Shown: positions 8,757 to 18,066 of the stretch, one piece after another
Numbering within the stretch: the first letter of the stretch is position 1
Layout: every line of letters starts with the position of its first letter
Assembly: GCF_040730185.1 (NCBI RefSeq)
Contig: NZ_CP160402.1
Location: forward strand, 1,426,001 to 1,490,000
Reading direction: 5' to 3'
From: Streptomyces sp. Je 1-332
Lineage (GTDB): Bacteria > Actinomycetota > Actinomycetes > Streptomycetales > Streptomycetaceae
DNA: 64,000 nt
Position numbers and translations under genes: made by a program
Notes under the pieces: generated by a model
The model's input: only the letters and a program-made list of their open reading frames with translations
What the model was told of the DNA's origin: nothing
Database searches by the model: none

Positions 8757-8881
8757 GCCGACGGCCCCCCTAAGGCCCTGTTCAGCGTGCGGTCCGCGCA
8801 GCCCGTACAGATCACGGCCCTTGCGGCCGGACTGATTCTGTCGACCGCCTGAGCCGATCGGACCAGGGAGGGCTCACTAGT

Positions 8882-8925
8882 CACTCAAACGAGTGAAGGG
8901 CGCATCCGTAGACCCGGATACGCCC
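8882..8925. terminator. Terminator after pheST (two adjacent hairpins)
   Basis: A stem with arms at 8898-8908 and 8915-8925 (one mismatch, 6-base loop) lies 45 bp after the pheT stop. A second small stem CACTC-AAAC-GAGTG is at 8882-8895. On the plus strand the main stem is followed by TTCTTT, so it may work in both directions. Confidence 0.7.
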
Positions 8926-8969
8926 TTCTTTGCGCCTCTTGTGCGCCTGGCGGCGACTACTGGCGGTGA

Positions 8970-11480
8970 CTACGCTCCGCGCAGCACCGCGCCGGTCCGC
9001 TCGGCCGCCAGCGCGACGGCGGCGTCACGGGCCGCGGATGCCTCGTCGACGGTCAGCGTGCGGTCGGCCGCGCGGAAACGCAGCGCGTACGCCAGGGACT
9101 TCTTGCCCTCGCCGATCTGCTCGCCCTCGAAGACGTCGAACAGCCGGATGGACTCGAGGAGTTCACCCGCGCCCTCGCGCAGCACCTTCTCCACGTCGGC
9201 GGCGGGCACGCCCCCGTCGACGACCAGCGCGACGTCCTGCGTGGCGACCGGGAAGGTGGAGATCTTCGGGCCCTGCGGGACGCCGGTGCTCGCCTCCTCC
9301 AGACGGTCCAGATCCAGCTCCATCGCGCAGGTGCGCGCGGGCAGCGAGAGCGCCTTCACGACGCGCGGGTGCAGCTCGCCCGCGTGCCCGATGACCTGCT
9401 CCGCTCCATCGATCACGACGGCGAGCTCGGCGCACCGGCCCGGGTGCCACGGGCCGTACTGGCCCTGGCGCACGAGCAGTTCGGTGCCCGACTCGGCGGC
9501 GAGCACGCGCGCGGCCTCGATCGCGTCGGCCCACTCGGACGGCCGGCCCTTGCCCCACCAGCCGGCCTGCTCGCGGGCGCCCGCGAGGACGACGGCGGCG
9601 TGCCGGGGCTGGACGGGGAGCGCCTCGGTCAGGGAGGCGATCTCCTCGTCCGTGGGACGGCGGTCCACGGGAAGACGCACCGCGACACGGGCTTCGTCAC
9701 GCGGCTGGAAGACCAGCCCCGTCTCGAAGAGCGCCAGGTCGTGGCTGCCGCGGCCTTCGTTGCGGCGCAGCGCGCCGAGCAGCCCCGGCAGCAGCGTCGT
9801 ACGAAGAGCGGGCTCCTCGTCGGAGAGCGGGTTGACCAGCTTCACGACCCTGCGCTTGGGGTCGCCGGGCTCCAGGCCCAGCTGGTCGAAGACCTGCTCG
9901 CCGATGAAGGGGTAGGTCGGCGCCTCGACGAAGCCGCTGCCGGCGAGGGCGCGTCCGACACGGCGGTGCAGCCGCTGCCTGCCGGTCAGGCCGCGGCCCG
10001 CGGGGGGCTTGGGCAGCGTCGAGGGGAGGTTCTCGTACCCCTCGAGGCGGATGACCTCTTCGGCGAGGTCGTTCGGCTCGGCGAGGTCGGGCCGCCAGGA
10101 CGGCACGGTGACGGTCAGGGCGTCCTGGCCGTAGACGTCACAGCCGACCTCCTGGAGGCGGCGCACGACGGTCTCGCGGCCGTACTCCACCCCGGCGACC
10201 TTGTCCGGGTGATCGGCGGGCATGGCGATCGTGTGCGGCGCGGAGGGCGCGATGACCTCGGTGACGCCGGCATCGGCGGTGCCGCCCGCGAGCAGCACGA
10301 GGAGGTCCACCGTGCGCTGCGCGGCGGCGGACGCGGCCTGCGGGTCGACGCCGCGCTCGAAGCGCTTGGCCGCCTCCGAGGGCAGCTTGTGGCGCCGGGC
10401 CGTGCGGGCGATGGAGATCGCGTCGAAGTGCGCGGCCTCGATGACGACGTCGGTCGTACCGGCGGCCTCTTCGTGGTCCGCGATCTCGGTGTTGGCGCCG
10501 CCCATGACGCCCGCGAGGCCGATCGGGCCGCGGTCGTCGGTGATGACCAGGTCCTCGGCGTCGAGGACGCGCTTGGCGCCGTCGAGCGTCGTGAACTTCT
10601 CGCCCTGCTCGGCACGGCGCACGCCGATCGTGCCCTCGATGCGGGAGCGGTCGTAGGCGTGCAGGGGCTGGCCGAGCTCCAGCATCACGTAGTTCGTGAT
10701 GTCGACGGCGAGCGAGATCGGGCGCATGCCCGCCTTCTGCAGGCGGCGCTGGAGCCAGATCGGCGAGCGGGCCTCGGGCTTCAGGCCCGTGACCGTGCGC
10801 GCGGTGAAGCGGTCGCAGCCGCGCGGGTCGGAGATCTTGACGGGGTAGCCGAAGGAGTTCGGCGCGGGCACGTCGAGGAGCGCCGGGTCGCGCAGCGGCA
10901 GGCCGTACGCGATGGCGGCCTCGCGGGCGACACCGCGCATCGAGAGCGCGTACCCGCGGTCGGGCGTGACGGCGATGTCCAGGACCTCGTCGACCAGTTC
11001 GAGCAGCTTGATGGCGTCGGTGCCGGCCTCGTGCTCGGGCGGCAGGACGATGATGCCGCCGCTGCCGTCGTCGCCCATGCCCAGCTCGTCGCCGGAGCAG
11101 ATCATGCCGTGCGACGTCTTGCCGTACGTCTTTCGCGCGGCGATCTTGAAGTCGCCGGGCAGGACGGCACCGGGAAGCACGACGACGACCTTGTCGCCCA
11201 CGGCGAAGTTCCGGGCGCCGCAGACGATCTCCTGCGGCTCGCCCGTGCCGTTGGCCTGGCCGACGTCGACCGTGCAGAAACGGATGGGCTTCTTGAAGCC
11301 CTCCAGCTCCTCGATGGTGAGGACCTTGCCGACGACGAGCGGGCCGGTGAGGCCGGCGCCCGTCTGCTCGACGGTCTCGACCTCGAGGCCGACCTCGATC
11401 AGCTTGGCCTGTACGTCACGGCCGGTCTCGGAGGCGGGGAGATCGACGTACTCCCGCAGCCAGGAAAGCGGGACCCGCAT
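8970..11480 (-). CDS. pheT: Phenylalanine--tRNA ligase beta subunit
   Basis: A full-length 836-residue PheRS beta chain starting [15 protein letters not shown]. An EMAP II-like tRNA-binding domain covers about residues 40-150 ([22 protein letters not shown] spans its core). B3/B4 editing and B5 domains, the catalytic-like core and the C-terminal FDX-ACB anticodon-binding domain ([19 protein letters not shown] to the end) follow. With PheS it forms the alpha2-beta2 enzyme that charges tRNA-Phe. The beta chain clears misacylated Tyr-tRNA. The start ATG overlaps the pheS stop by one base, so the genes are translationally coupled. Confidence 0.98.
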   Translation of the reverse strand: MRVPLSWLREYVDLPASETGRDVQAKLIEVGLEVETVEQTGAGLTGPLVVGKVLTIEELEGFKKPIRFCTVDVGQANGTGEPQEIVCGARNFAVGDKVVVVLPGAVLPGDFKIAARKTYGKTSHGMICSGDELGMGDDGSGGIIVLPPEHEAGTDAIKLLELVDEVLDIAVTPDRGYALSMRGVAREAAIAYGLPLRDPALLDVPAPNSFGYPVKISDPRGCDRFTARTVTGLKPEARSPIWLQRRLQKAGMRPISLAVDITNYVMLELGQPLHAYDRSRIEGTIGVRRAEQGEKFTTLDGAKRVLDAEDLVITDDRGPIGLAGVMGGANTEIADHEEAAGTTDVVIEAAHFDAISIARTARRHKLPSEAAKRFERGVDPQAASAAAQRTVDLLVLLAGGTADAGVTEVIAPSAPHTIAMPADHPDKVAGVEYGRETVVRRLQEVGCDVYGQDALTVTVPSWRPDLAEPNDLAEEVIRLEGYENLPSTLPKPPAGRGLTGRQRLHRRVGRALAGSGFVEAPTYPFIGEQVFDQLGLEPGDPKRRVVKLVNPLSDEEPALRTTLLPGLLGALRRNEGRGSHDLALFETGLVFQPRDEARVAVRLPVDRRPTDEEIASLTEALPVQPRHAAVVLAGAREQAGWWGKGRPSEWADAIEAARVLAAESGTELLVRQGQYGPWHPGRCAELAVVIDGAEQVIGHAGELHPRVVKALSLPARTCAMELDLDRLEEASTGVPQGPKISTFPVATQDVALVVDGGVPAADVEKVLREGAGELLESIRLFDVFEGEQIGEGKKSLAYALRFRAADRTLTVDEASAARDAAVALAAERTGAVLRGA

Positions 11481-12610
11481 CAGATCTCCATCCCGAAGGG
11501 CCGGGTGAACCGGACGTCACCCTCGACCATGTCTCGCATGTCTTCGACGTTGTGGCGGAACATCAGCATCCGTTCGATGCCGAACCCGAAGGCGAATCCG
11601 CTGTACTTCTGGGGGTCGACGCCGCAGGCGGTGAGCACCTTCGGGTTGACCATGCCGCAGCCGCCCAGCTCGATCCAGCCCTCGCTGCCGCAGGTGCGGC
11701 AGGGGCGGTCGGGGTTGCCCACGGACTCGCCACGGCAGACGTAGCAGACCATGTCCATCTCGGCGGACGGCTCGGTGAACGGGAAGTAGTTCGGGCGCAG
11801 GCGGGTCTTCATGTCCGCGCCGAAGAGCGACTGGACCATGTGGTCCAGGGTGCCCTTGAGGTCGGCCATGGTCAGGCCCTCGTCCACGGCGAGCAGCTCG
11901 ATCTGGTGGAAGACCGGGGTGTGCGTCGCGTCCAGCTCGTCCGTGCGGTACACACGGCCGGGGCAGACGATGTAGACGGGCGGCTCACGGCGTTCCAGCA
12001 GCGCGCGGGCCTGCACGGGCGAGGTGTGCGTGCGCAGCACGACACCGGACTCGTCGCCTTCGGTACCCTTCGGGCCCTCGACGAAGAAGGTGTCCTGCAT
12101 CTGCCGGGCCGGGTGGTCCGGGGTGAAGTTCAGGGCGTCGAAGTTGAACCACTCCGCCTCGACCTCGGGGCCCTCCGCGATCTCGTAGCCCATCGCGACG
12201 AAGACGTCGGCGACACGCTCCATGAACGTAGTCAGCGGGTGCCTGGCACCGGCCGGGACGCGGTCGTACGGCAGCGTGACGTCCACTGCCTCCTCGACGA
12301 GCACCCGGGCGTCGCGCTCGGCCTCGAGCTCGCTCTGGCGGGCGGCGAGCGCCTTGCTGACCGCGCCGCGCGCCATGCCGACGCGCTTGCCGGCCTCGGC
12401 CTTGGCCTGCGGGGGCAGCGCGCCGATCTCGCGGTTGGCGAGGGCCAGCGGCGAGGTACCGCCGGTGTGCGCGACCTTGGCCTCCTGGAGCTGTTCGAGG
12501 TCGCCCGCGGCGGCGAAGGCGGCGAGCGCCTCGTCCCGCATGCGCTCGATCTCTTCAGGTTTCAGTGCCTCGACCTCAACAGGGTCGTACGACTTGTTCG
12601 GTGCCGACAT
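11480..12610 (-). CDS. pheS: Phenylalanine--tRNA ligase alpha subunit
   Basis: A 376-residue class II synthetase subunit. An N-terminal coiled coil (about residues 15-100) precedes the catalytic domain. Motif 2 ([11 protein letters not shown], then [12 protein letters not shown]) and motif 3 ([15 protein letters not shown]) are intact. A four-cysteine segment [20 protein letters not shown], which could bind zinc, is characteristic of actinobacterial forms. The gene is first in the pheST operon. No T-box or phenylalanine-rich leader peptide is evident in the 178 bp upstream. Confidence 0.98.
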   Translation of the reverse strand: MSAPNKSYDPVEVEALKPEEIERMRDEALAAFAAAGDLEQLQEAKVAHTGGTSPLALANREIGALPPQAKAEAGKRVGMARGAVSKALAARQSELEAERDARVLVEEAVDVTLPYDRVPAGARHPLTTFMERVADVFVAMGYEIAEGPEVEAEWFNFDALNFTPDHPARQMQDTFFVEGPKGTEGDESGVVLRTHTSPVQARALLERREPPVYIVCPGRVYRTDELDATHTPVFHQIELLAVDEGLTMADLKGTLDHMVQSLFGADMKTRLRPNYFPFTEPSAEMDMVCYVCRGESVGNPDRPCRTCGSEGWIELGGCGMVNPKVLTACGVDPQKYSGFAFGFGIERMLMFRHNVEDMRDMVEGDVRFTRPFGMEI

Positions 12611-12788
12611 CTCTTCCCGTGCTTCCGGTTGGCTGGTGATGGTCCCCGTCTACGACTCGGAGACGAATCGTCCACAGATCAGGGACGCAAACGTGCCAAG
12701 GATCGAGTCTAACGGGGGTGACGCGGGTGAATGAGCCCGCGGGCTGTGCTCAGGCGGATCAGAAGTGATCAGTGGTGACCGGAGAAGG

Positions 12789-13940
12789 TCACAGGAGATA
12801 CGCCGGAGTGCCCACGGGCAACGTAAATCGGAACTGGGCGCCGCCACCGGGTGCGCGGCCGACGGTGATCGTCCCGCCGTGCGCTTCGACGATGCCCTTC
12901 ACGATGTACAAGCCAAGTCCCGTCCCGCCGCGTTTGCTGCCCCGCCAGAAGCGGGTGAAGACGCGGCCCATCGATTCCTCCGGAATGCCCGTTCCCTCGT
13001 CGCTCACGGTCACGGCCGTCTCGGCCCCGCCCCGCTCGCGCGGGGATGCCGTCGACGAAGCCGCTGCCACGTCGATGGTGACGGTTCCTTCGCCGTGCCG
13101 CACGGCATTTTCCAGCAGGTTGCTCAGCACCTGGTCGATCTTGTCGGGGTCGGCCCAGAGGTCGGGCATCGGCTGCTCGATCCGTACGAGGAAGCGGTCG
13201 GCGTCCTGGCCGGATGCGACATGGGCCTGGATGTGGCGGCCGACGGCGGCGCCGATGTCGACGGGCTGGCGGCGCAGCTCGAGCCGCCCGGAGTCGATGC
13301 GGGAGATGTCGAGGAGCTCGGCGATGAGGCGCGTGACGCGGTTGGCGTCGGCGTCCACCGTCTCCAGCATCAGCTTCTTCTGGTCGTCGGTGAAGCGCTC
13401 CCATTTGGCGAGCAGCGTCGCGGTGAAGCCCTTCACGGAGGTGAGGGGCGAGCGGAGCTCGTGGGCGACGGTGGCGATCAGCTCGGCATGGCTGCGCTCG
13501 GTGCGGCGGCGGGCCTCGGTATCGCGGATGGAGACGACGACGCGGCGGACGGGGCCGGTGGGCGCGGTGCGCACGTAGCGAGCGGAGACGAGGACCTCAC
13601 GCCCGCCGGGGAGCAGCAGATTGCGCTCGGGCTGGGCGAAGCGGGTGGCAAGACCGCCGTACGGATCGGTCAGCTGCCACCAGCGGCGGCCTTCGAGATC
13701 CTCCAACGGAAGGGCGCGCTCGAGCGGCGCGCCCAGGGCGTCGGCGGCGCGCACGGCGGTGATGCGCTCGGCCGCCGCGTTGAAGCAGATGACGCGCCCC
13801 GTCTCGTCCGCGACGACGAGGCCGTCCGGCAGGTCGTCCGGGTCGAGGCCGAGCCCGCCGAGGTCACCGAGGGCGCCATGGTCCGCGCGAGTGGACAGGA
13901 TGTCCTGTACCCCCGGTGATCTGCTCGTGCCGATGCTCAT
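12789..13940 (-). CDS. Sensor histidine kinase with PAS domain
   Basis: About 383 residues with no membrane helix, so it is cytoplasmic. A PAS domain covers about residues 30-140 (DGLVVADETGRVICFNAAAER). The HisKA domain carries the phospho-accepting His at about 160 in TVAHELRSPLTSVKGF. A HATPase domain follows, with N box NLLENAVRHGEG, G1 box VSDEGTGIPEE and G2 box KRGGTGLGLYIVKG. No response regulator is adjacent, so it is an orphan kinase. The ATG at 13940 was chosen because GGGGTACGGGGA precedes it and the coding signal fades upstream. Confidence 0.92.
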   Translation of the reverse strand: MSIGTSRSPGVQDILSTRADHGALGDLGGLGLDPDDLPDGLVVADETGRVICFNAAAERITAVRAADALGAPLERALPLEDLEGRRWWQLTDPYGGLATRFAQPERNLLLPGGREVLVSARYVRTAPTGPVRRVVVSIRDTEARRRTERSHAELIATVAHELRSPLTSVKGFTATLLAKWERFTDDQKKLMLETVDADANRVTRLIAELLDISRIDSGRLELRRQPVDIGAAVGRHIQAHVASGQDADRFLVRIEQPMPDLWADPDKIDQVLSNLLENAVRHGEGTVTIDVAAASSTASPRERGGAETAVTVSDEGTGIPEESMGRVFTRFWRGSKRGGTGLGLYIVKGIVEAHGGTITVGRAPGGGAQFRFTLPVGTPAYLL

Positions 13941-13995
13941 TCCCCGTACCCCACCTCTCGGACCGGCGCAGGAGGCCTCCGAGCCCGTCACCCTA

Positions 13996-14841
13996 CTAGC
14001 TGGGGGTGACGGAACGGCACCCTCCAGCCGCACGCTGTGCACGGGCGGACGCATAGAGGCACACGGCTGCCGCCGTCGCGAGGTTGAGGCTTTCGGCTCT
14101 GCCGTGGATCGGAACGCGCACCACGGCGTCGGCGAGTGCGCGGGTCTCCTCCGGGAGCCCCCAGGCCTCGTTGCCGAAGACCCAGGCGGACGGCGTGCCC
14201 ATGGTGCCCTTGTCGAGTTCGTCGTCGAGGTCGTCATCGCCCGCGCCATCGGCGGCGAGGATGCGTACACCCGCGTCCTTCAGCCCCTGGACGGCCCGCT
14301 CGACGGGTACGCCGACGGCGACGGGCAGGTGGAACAGCGAACCGACCGACGCGCGCACGCACTTGGGGTTGTAGAGGTCCACGGAGGCGTCCGTCAGGAC
14401 GACGGCGTCGGCCCCGGCCGCGTCGGCACACCGCAGTACGGTGCCGGCGTTCCCGGGGTCACGGACGTGCGCGAGGACGGCGACCAGCTTGGGCCTGGCG
14501 GCCAGGATCCCGTCGAAGGGAGTGTCCAGGAACCGGCAGACACCGACGAGCCCCTGCGGCGTGACGGTCGTGGAGATGTCGGCGATGACGTCCTCGTCCG
14601 CCAGATGCACCCGGGCCCCCGCGGCACGGGCTTCCCCCACGATGTCGGCGTACCGATCCGCGGCCTCGACGGTGGCGAACAGCTCGACCAGCGTGTCCGG
14701 ATGCGCGGCACCCTCCCGCACGGCCTGCGGCCCCTCAGCGAGAAACAGTCGCTCCTTCCCCCGAAAGTTCCGCTTGCCCAGCCGCCGGGCGGCGCTGACG
14801 CGGGGGGACTTGGGGGAGATCAACTCGGGGCTGGCGGGCAT
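13996..14841 (-). CDS. SpoU/TrmH-family RNA 2'-O-methyltransferase
   Basis: The 281-residue protein has an N-terminal substrate-binding domain (residues about 15-100, starting RVSAARRLGKRNFRGKERLF) and a knotted SpoU methyltransferase domain. The three SpoU motifs are visible: VRDPGNAGTVLRCADAAGAD, AWVFGNEAWGLPEE and IPIHGRAESLNLATAAAV (read as VPIHGRAESLN here). It methylates a ribose in rRNA or tRNA using SAM. Its place between pheST and rplT is conserved in actinobacteria, from memory. The ATG at 14841 has GAAAG nine bases upstream. Confidence 0.92.
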   Translation of the reverse strand: MPASPELISPKSPRVSAARRLGKRNFRGKERLFLAEGPQAVREGAAHPDTLVELFATVEAADRYADIVGEARAAGARVHLADEDVIADISTTVTPQGLVGVCRFLDTPFDGILAARPKLVAVLAHVRDPGNAGTVLRCADAAGADAVVLTDASVDLYNPKCVRASVGSLFHLPVAVGVPVERAVQGLKDAGVRILAADGAGDDDLDDELDKGTMGTPSAWVFGNEAWGLPEETRALADAVVRVPIHGRAESLNLATAAAVCLYASARAQRAAGGCRSVTPS

Positions 14842-14854
14842 CAAGTCACTTTCG

Positions 14855-14903
14855 TGAAGCGGGGGCGCCCCGTAAGGGGCGCGGGGAACTGCGCGACCAG
14901 CCG
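14855..14903. repeat. Streptomyces intergenic repeat, copy 1
   Basis: The stretch holds GGGGCGCCCCGTAAGGGGCG followed at once by CGGGGAACTGCGCGACCAGCC. The same core appears twice, inverted, at 48047-48274. I recognise it as a repeat often found between streptomycete genes. It can fold as a hairpin through its GGGGCGC arms. Confidence 0.7.
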
Positions 14904-14938
14904 AATGCGGCCGACAGTCGACGGACAACGGACGCAAG

Positions 14939-14969
14939 CGGACCCGCAAGCCACAGGCTTGCGGGTCCG
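14939..14969. terminator. Terminator of the infC-rpmI-rplT operon
   Basis: Two perfect 14-base arms (CGGACCCGCAAGCC and complement) enclose ACA. The hairpin begins 25 bp past the rplT stop codon. Confidence 0.85.
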
Positions 14970-14993
14970 GTCACGTTCAGCTCAACGCGAGGT

Positions 14994-15377
14994 TCAGGCA
15001 GCCTTCGGCGCGTTGACGTCCGAAGGCAGAGCCTTCTGCGCAACCTCGACGAGCGCCGCGAAGGCGTTCGCGTCGTTGACGGCGAGCTCCGCGAGGATCT
15101 TGCGGTCCACCTCGATGTTGGCGGCCTTCAGACCCTGGATGAGGCGGTTGTACGTCATGCCGTTCTGGCGGGCAGCGGCGTTGATGCGCTGGATCCACAG
15201 CTGACGGAAGTCGCCCTTGCGCTTCTTGCGGTCGTTGTAGTTGTAGACCAGGGAGTGGGTGACCTGCTCCTTGGCCTTGCGGTACAGGCGCGAGCGCTGG
15301 CCGCGGTAGCCGCTTGCGGCTTCGAGGATCGCCCGACGCTTCTTGTGGGCGTTGACTGCCCGCTTGACGCGTGCCAC
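14994..15377 (-). CDS. rplT: 50S ribosomal protein L20
   Basis: A standard 127-residue L20: the basic N-terminal arm [20 protein letters not shown] is followed by the conserved [20 protein letters not shown] and the globular part with [18 protein letters not shown]20 binds 23S rRNA early in 50S assembly. In several phyla it also represses its own operon. It is the last gene of infC-rpmI-rplT and is followed by a strong hairpin. Confidence 0.99.
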   Translation of the reverse strand: MARVKRAVNAHKKRRAILEAASGYRGQRSRLYRKAKEQVTHSLVYNYNDRKKRKGDFRQLWIQRINAAARQNGMTYNRLIQGLKAANIEVDRKILAELAVNDANAFAALVEVAQKALPSDVNAPKAA

Positions 15378-15471
15378 TTGTTAACTCCTTGTAGCGGGGC
15401 CGTGGTTGGACTCACACGACCCGGTATCGATTGGGTCCCGGTCAGAGTTCAGGCGCGGTGTGCGCCCGGAC

Positions 15472-15666
15472 TCACTTGCCGAGAAGCTTCTTGATCTTCT
15501 TGGCGTCGCCCGGGGCCATCTCGGCGTTGCCGGTGAGGCGACGCGTCAGACGGGACGACTTGTGCTCGAGCAGGTGGCGCTTGCCGGCGCGCTCACGGAG
15601 CACCTTGCCGGAGCCGGTGATCTTGAAGCGCTTGCTGGCACCGCTGTGCGTCTTGTTCTTCGGCAT
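15472..15666 (-). CDS. rpmI: 50S ribosomal protein L35
   Basis: A 64-residue, highly basic protein with the L35 signature [20 protein letters not shown] and the [15 protein letters not shown] helix. It is a 50S component whose gene sits between infC and rplT in most bacteria. The upstream gap to infC (105 bp) carries a strong hairpin. Confidence 0.99.
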   Translation of the reverse strand: MPKNKTHSGASKRFKITGSGKVLRERAGKRHLLEHKSSRLTRRLTGNAEMAPGDAKKIKKLLGK

Positions 15667-15695
15667 AGCGCCGTTCTCTCCTCGTCAGTGGCACT

Positions 15696-15725
15696 CGGAT
15701 GCCCGGTCGTGAAACCGGGCATCCG
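15696..15725 (-). promoter_or_regulatory. Hairpin between infC and rpmI
   Basis: Two perfect 12-base arms (CGGATGCCCGGT and complement) enclose CGTGAA. It lies in the transcribed gap between infC and rpmI and has no T run, so it may be an RNA-processing or partial-termination site adjusting the IF3 to L35/L20 ratio. This function is inference. Confidence 0.5.
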
Positions 15726-15771
15726 GGAACCGTATGTGTCAGTTGGCGATCCCCGGACTCGCGTCCTGGGA

Positions 15772-16446
15772 TCAGGCCTCGGCCGGGGCCTCTGCAGGGG
15801 CTTCGGCGGCGGCCTCGGCAGGAGCCTCTGCGGGCTCCTCGTCCTCGGCGGAGTTCTGCGAGCGGCCCGGGTTGGCCTTCGCGTCCGCCTTGCGGACCGC
15901 CTGGGCCTCGCGAGCCTCGGCCATGGCTTCGGTCTTCTTCTTGTGCGGACCGAGGACCATGATCATGTTTCGGCCGTCCTGCTTCGGGTTCGACTCGATG
16001 AACCCGAGGTCTTCGACGTCGTTCGCGAGACGCTGCAGCAGTCGGTAGCCGAGTTCCGGCCTGGACTGCTCGCGACCACGGAACATGATCGTGATCTTGA
16101 CCTTGTCGCCCTGCTTGAGGAACCGGACGACGTGACCCTTCTTGGTGTCATAGTCGTGCGGGTCGATCTTCGGCCGGAGCTTCATCTCCTTGATGACCGT
16201 GTGCGCCTGGTTCTTGCGCGCCTCACGGGCCTTCATGGCCGACTCGTACTTGAACTTCCCGTAGTCCATGAGCTTGCACACGGGCGGACGGGCGGTCGCC
16301 GCCACCTCGACCAGGTCGAGGTCGTACTCCTGTGCGAGCTCCAGGGCCTTGGCAAGCGGAACAATCCCGACCTGCTCGCCGCTGGGACCGACAAGTCGCA
16401 CCTCGGGAACGCGAATCCGGTCGTTGATGCGGGGCTCGGCGCTGAT
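15772..16446 (-). CDS. infC: Translation initiation factor IF-3, ATC start codon
   Basis: The IF3 N-domain begins [19 protein letters not shown] and the C-domain includes [19 protein letters not shown]. Homology continues upstream of the first GTG (16401) to an ATC codon at 16446. That ATC is preceded by GAGGAGG with four-base spacing. No ATG, GTG or TTG lies in frame between this Shine-Dalgarno and the ATC. infC in many bacteria uses a rare AUU/AUC/AUA start, which IF3 itself discriminates against, giving autoregulation. The 224-residue protein has an acidic Ala/Glu/Pro tail of about 25 residues (repeats of AEAPAEA), typical of streptomycetes. The operon continues with rpmI and rplT. Confidence 0.95.
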   Translation of the reverse strand: MSAEPRINDRIRVPEVRLVGPSGEQVGIVPLAKALELAQEYDLDLVEVAATARPPVCKLMDYGKFKYESAMKAREARKNQAHTVIKEMKLRPKIDPHDYDTKKGHVVRFLKQGDKVKITIMFRGREQSRPELGYRLLQRLANDVEDLGFIESNPKQDGRNMIMVLGPHKKKTEAMAEAREAQAVRKADAKANPGRSQNSAEDEEPAEAPAEAAAEAPAEAPAEA

Positions 16447-16529
16447 GGATCCTCCTCGGTAGCACCACGCGGCGGTCTGGCGGACAGCCGCGTTACGTCT
16501 GTTTTATCGACCAACCGAGTGAGTACATG

Positions 16530-16560
16530 AAAAATGCCCCAACCGATCACAGGAAGGGGC
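16530..16560 (-). terminator. Terminator-like hairpin in the infC leader (candidate attenuator)
   Basis: On the minus strand GCCCCTTCC pairs with GGTTGGGGC (two mismatches) across a 7-base loop, followed directly by ATTTTT. It lies about 85-115 nt upstream of the infC start codon and well inside the leader. Few other hairpins in this window have such a T run, which argues for factor-independent termination in a leader. Confidence 0.6.
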
Positions 16561-16833
16561 TCCATTACTACCGGAGCACCTCCGCGATGATCGCGGGGCG
16601 CATCTCGGGCCTGCCGTAGTCTCGGGGACTGCGGCCGCCTGACCGGTGACCCGCCACTAAGGGAGCGGCAAGGTGGGAAGCGGAGCCTCCACTTGTGGGC
16701 CGGGTCTCTGCGTGGCACGCGAGTGTCCGGCCGGTCGTTACACAAGGTTAGCAGGTCCACGGGGGTGGGGCTAACCGACGGTGCCCGCGGGCTGCCGCGG
16801 ACTCCCGCGGACCGCTCCGGGCAGGGCTCCGCT

Positions 16834-16839
16834 TATCGT
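16834..16839 (+). promoter_or_regulatory. -10 element of a leaderless transcript
   Basis: TATCGT, a match to the actinobacterial TAnnnT -10 element, ends 7 bases before the ATG at 16847. No Shine-Dalgarno sequence fits between them. Confidence 0.5.
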
Positions 16840-16846
16840 GTGGGAC

Positions 16847-17233
16847 ATGAGCGACGCGACCCCCTCCCCCGAGTCCGGCACCGGCCCGGTCTCCGATTCT
16901 CCCGACTTCGACACCCTGACGCGTGACATCGCGGACGTCCCCGCGGTCGAGGTGATCACCACGGTCGCCGTCCACCTGATGAGCGCGGCAGCCGTGAACC
17001 TCGGTCTCGCCGAGGGCGGCGAGGGCCACAAGGACCTCGACGAGGCCCGCAAGCTGATCCACTCGCTCGCCGGTCTGATGGACGCGAGCGCCACGGAGAT
17101 CTCCTCGTTCCACGCGGCCCCGCTGCGCGACGGCCTGAAGTCGCTGCAGCTGGCCTTCCGTGAGGCGTCCGAGGTTCCGGACGAGCCGGGTCAGGGCCCG
17201 GGCGAGAAGTACACGGGCCCGGTCTTCGGCTGA
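16847..17233 (+). CDS. DUF1844 domain protein, 128 aa
   Basis: The core, about residues 25-110, is the helical DUF1844 domain (VPAVEVITTVAVHLMSAAAV and DLDEARKLIHSLAGLMDA). Flanking ends are acidic and probably disordered. The family is widespread and uncharacterised, and is often found next to infC in actinobacteria. A start at ATG 16847 removes a non-homologous extension and fits a leaderless mRNA. Confidence 0.88.
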   Translation: MSDATPSPESGTGPVSDSPDFDTLTRDIADVPAVEVITTVAVHLMSAAAVNLGLAEGGEGHKDLDEARKLIHSLAGLMDASATEISSFHAAPLRDGLKSLQLAFREASEVPDEPGQGPGEKYTGPVFG

Positions 17234-17235
17234 GC

Positions 17236-17970
17236 TCAGCCTTCCCGTACGTAGAAGGGCTCGCCCGGTGGCGTCGCCCCGGCCGGCAGCAGTGCCAGGT
17301 CGAGGCCGCTGACCAGGCGGGCCCTCAGTGTTTCGTCGGCCGCGATGTGCCGGGCGACGCGCTGCGCGGCTTCGGCGGGGTCGGCCGAGGGGTCGATGAC
17401 GAGCGCGAGGGTGCCGTCCGCGGTGCCCGCGCCGAGGTAGGCCCGCAGGACTGCCGGCTCGCTGGCGACGGACGCGCGCACGGCGGCCGTGACGGCGGGG
17501 TCGGAGAGCGGGTCCCGGGTGTGGCGGCCTTCGGAGAGCGCGATCAGGGCGGGCCGGTTGATCTCGTAGGGGACGGGTCCCGCGAGGTCGAGGACGATCG
17601 TGTCGGCCTGCTCGTGCGCGGCGGCCTGGAGCGCCTGGTGCAGGGGGACGGCGACGGGCCGGGCCTCCGGGTCCCACAGGGCGAGGGTCTCGGTCGAGGT
17701 GAACGCGGGCAGCGCCTTGCGGTCACCCGCCTTGAGGGTGGGGACCGCCATGTCGCTGGTCTTCTCGCGGCGCAGCCCGTTCTCGTCCTCCTCGACCTCG
17801 CCGAGCACGGCGACGACGGGAACGAGGAGCCGGGCGCCGGCGAGTGCCTCCAGAACGGCCCCGTGGGCCGTACGGTCCTGCGCCCAAGCGGCCAGGGCCG
17901 CGGTGAGCCGGGGGTCACCGGCCCCGTCGTCATCGGAGAAACCGGGGTCCGGGATGTTCTTGTTCGCCAC
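17236..17970 (-). CDS. SseB-family protein, 244 aa
   Basis: The protein contains SseB N-terminal-like features: ARLLVPVVAVLGE, then MAVPTLKAGDRKALPAFTST and LALWDPEARPVAVPLHQALQ. This is the pattern of actinobacterial SseB proteins, of unknown role despite the name inherited from enhanced serine sensitivity in E. coli. A GTG start at 17970 has AGGG upstream. It converges with the DUF1844 gene with a 2-bp gap. An IS110 element has landed about 80 bp upstream of its start, which may disturb its promoter. Confidence 0.85.
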   Translation of the reverse strand: MANKNIPDPGFSDDDGAGDPRLTAALAAWAQDRTAHGAVLEALAGARLLVPVVAVLGEVEEDENGLRREKTSDMAVPTLKAGDRKALPAFTSTETLALWDPEARPVAVPLHQALQAAAHEQADTIVLDLAGPVPYEINRPALIALSEGRHTRDPLSDPAVTAAVRASVASEPAVLRAYLGAGTADGTLALVIDPSADPAEAAQRVARHIAADETLRARLVSGLDLALLPAGATPPGEPFYVREG

Positions 17971-18066
17971 GACGCCGACCCTATCGAGCGCGCCGTCACC
18001 CCCATCGACCGGTTCCGCTCGAGGCTGCCGCCAACCGCGCCGGGGGGGGTGCCTCTATGTCTTTCG

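Larger units (their letters stand above)
16447..16846. other. Divergent intergenic region: infC leader and DUF1844 promoter
   Basis: No gene is seen in these 400 bp. The left part (to about 16,560) is the transcribed infC leader, with a terminator-like hairpin. Near 16,740-16,790 a TAACCTTGTGTAACG stretch on the minus strand is the lowest-GC segment and could hold the infC promoter. The right edge carries a leaderless promoter for the DUF1844 gene. Confidence 0.6.

Noticed and set aside
9369..11744. A 791-residue plus-strand open frame opposite pheT and pheS.
   Set aside because: Low-complexity Arg/Gly/Leu sequence complementary to two unmistakable synthetase genes.
12611..12788. A T-box or phenylalanine leader-peptide attenuator before pheS.
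   Set aside because: I found no T-box core, no Phe-rich small frame and no terminator stem in these 178 bp.
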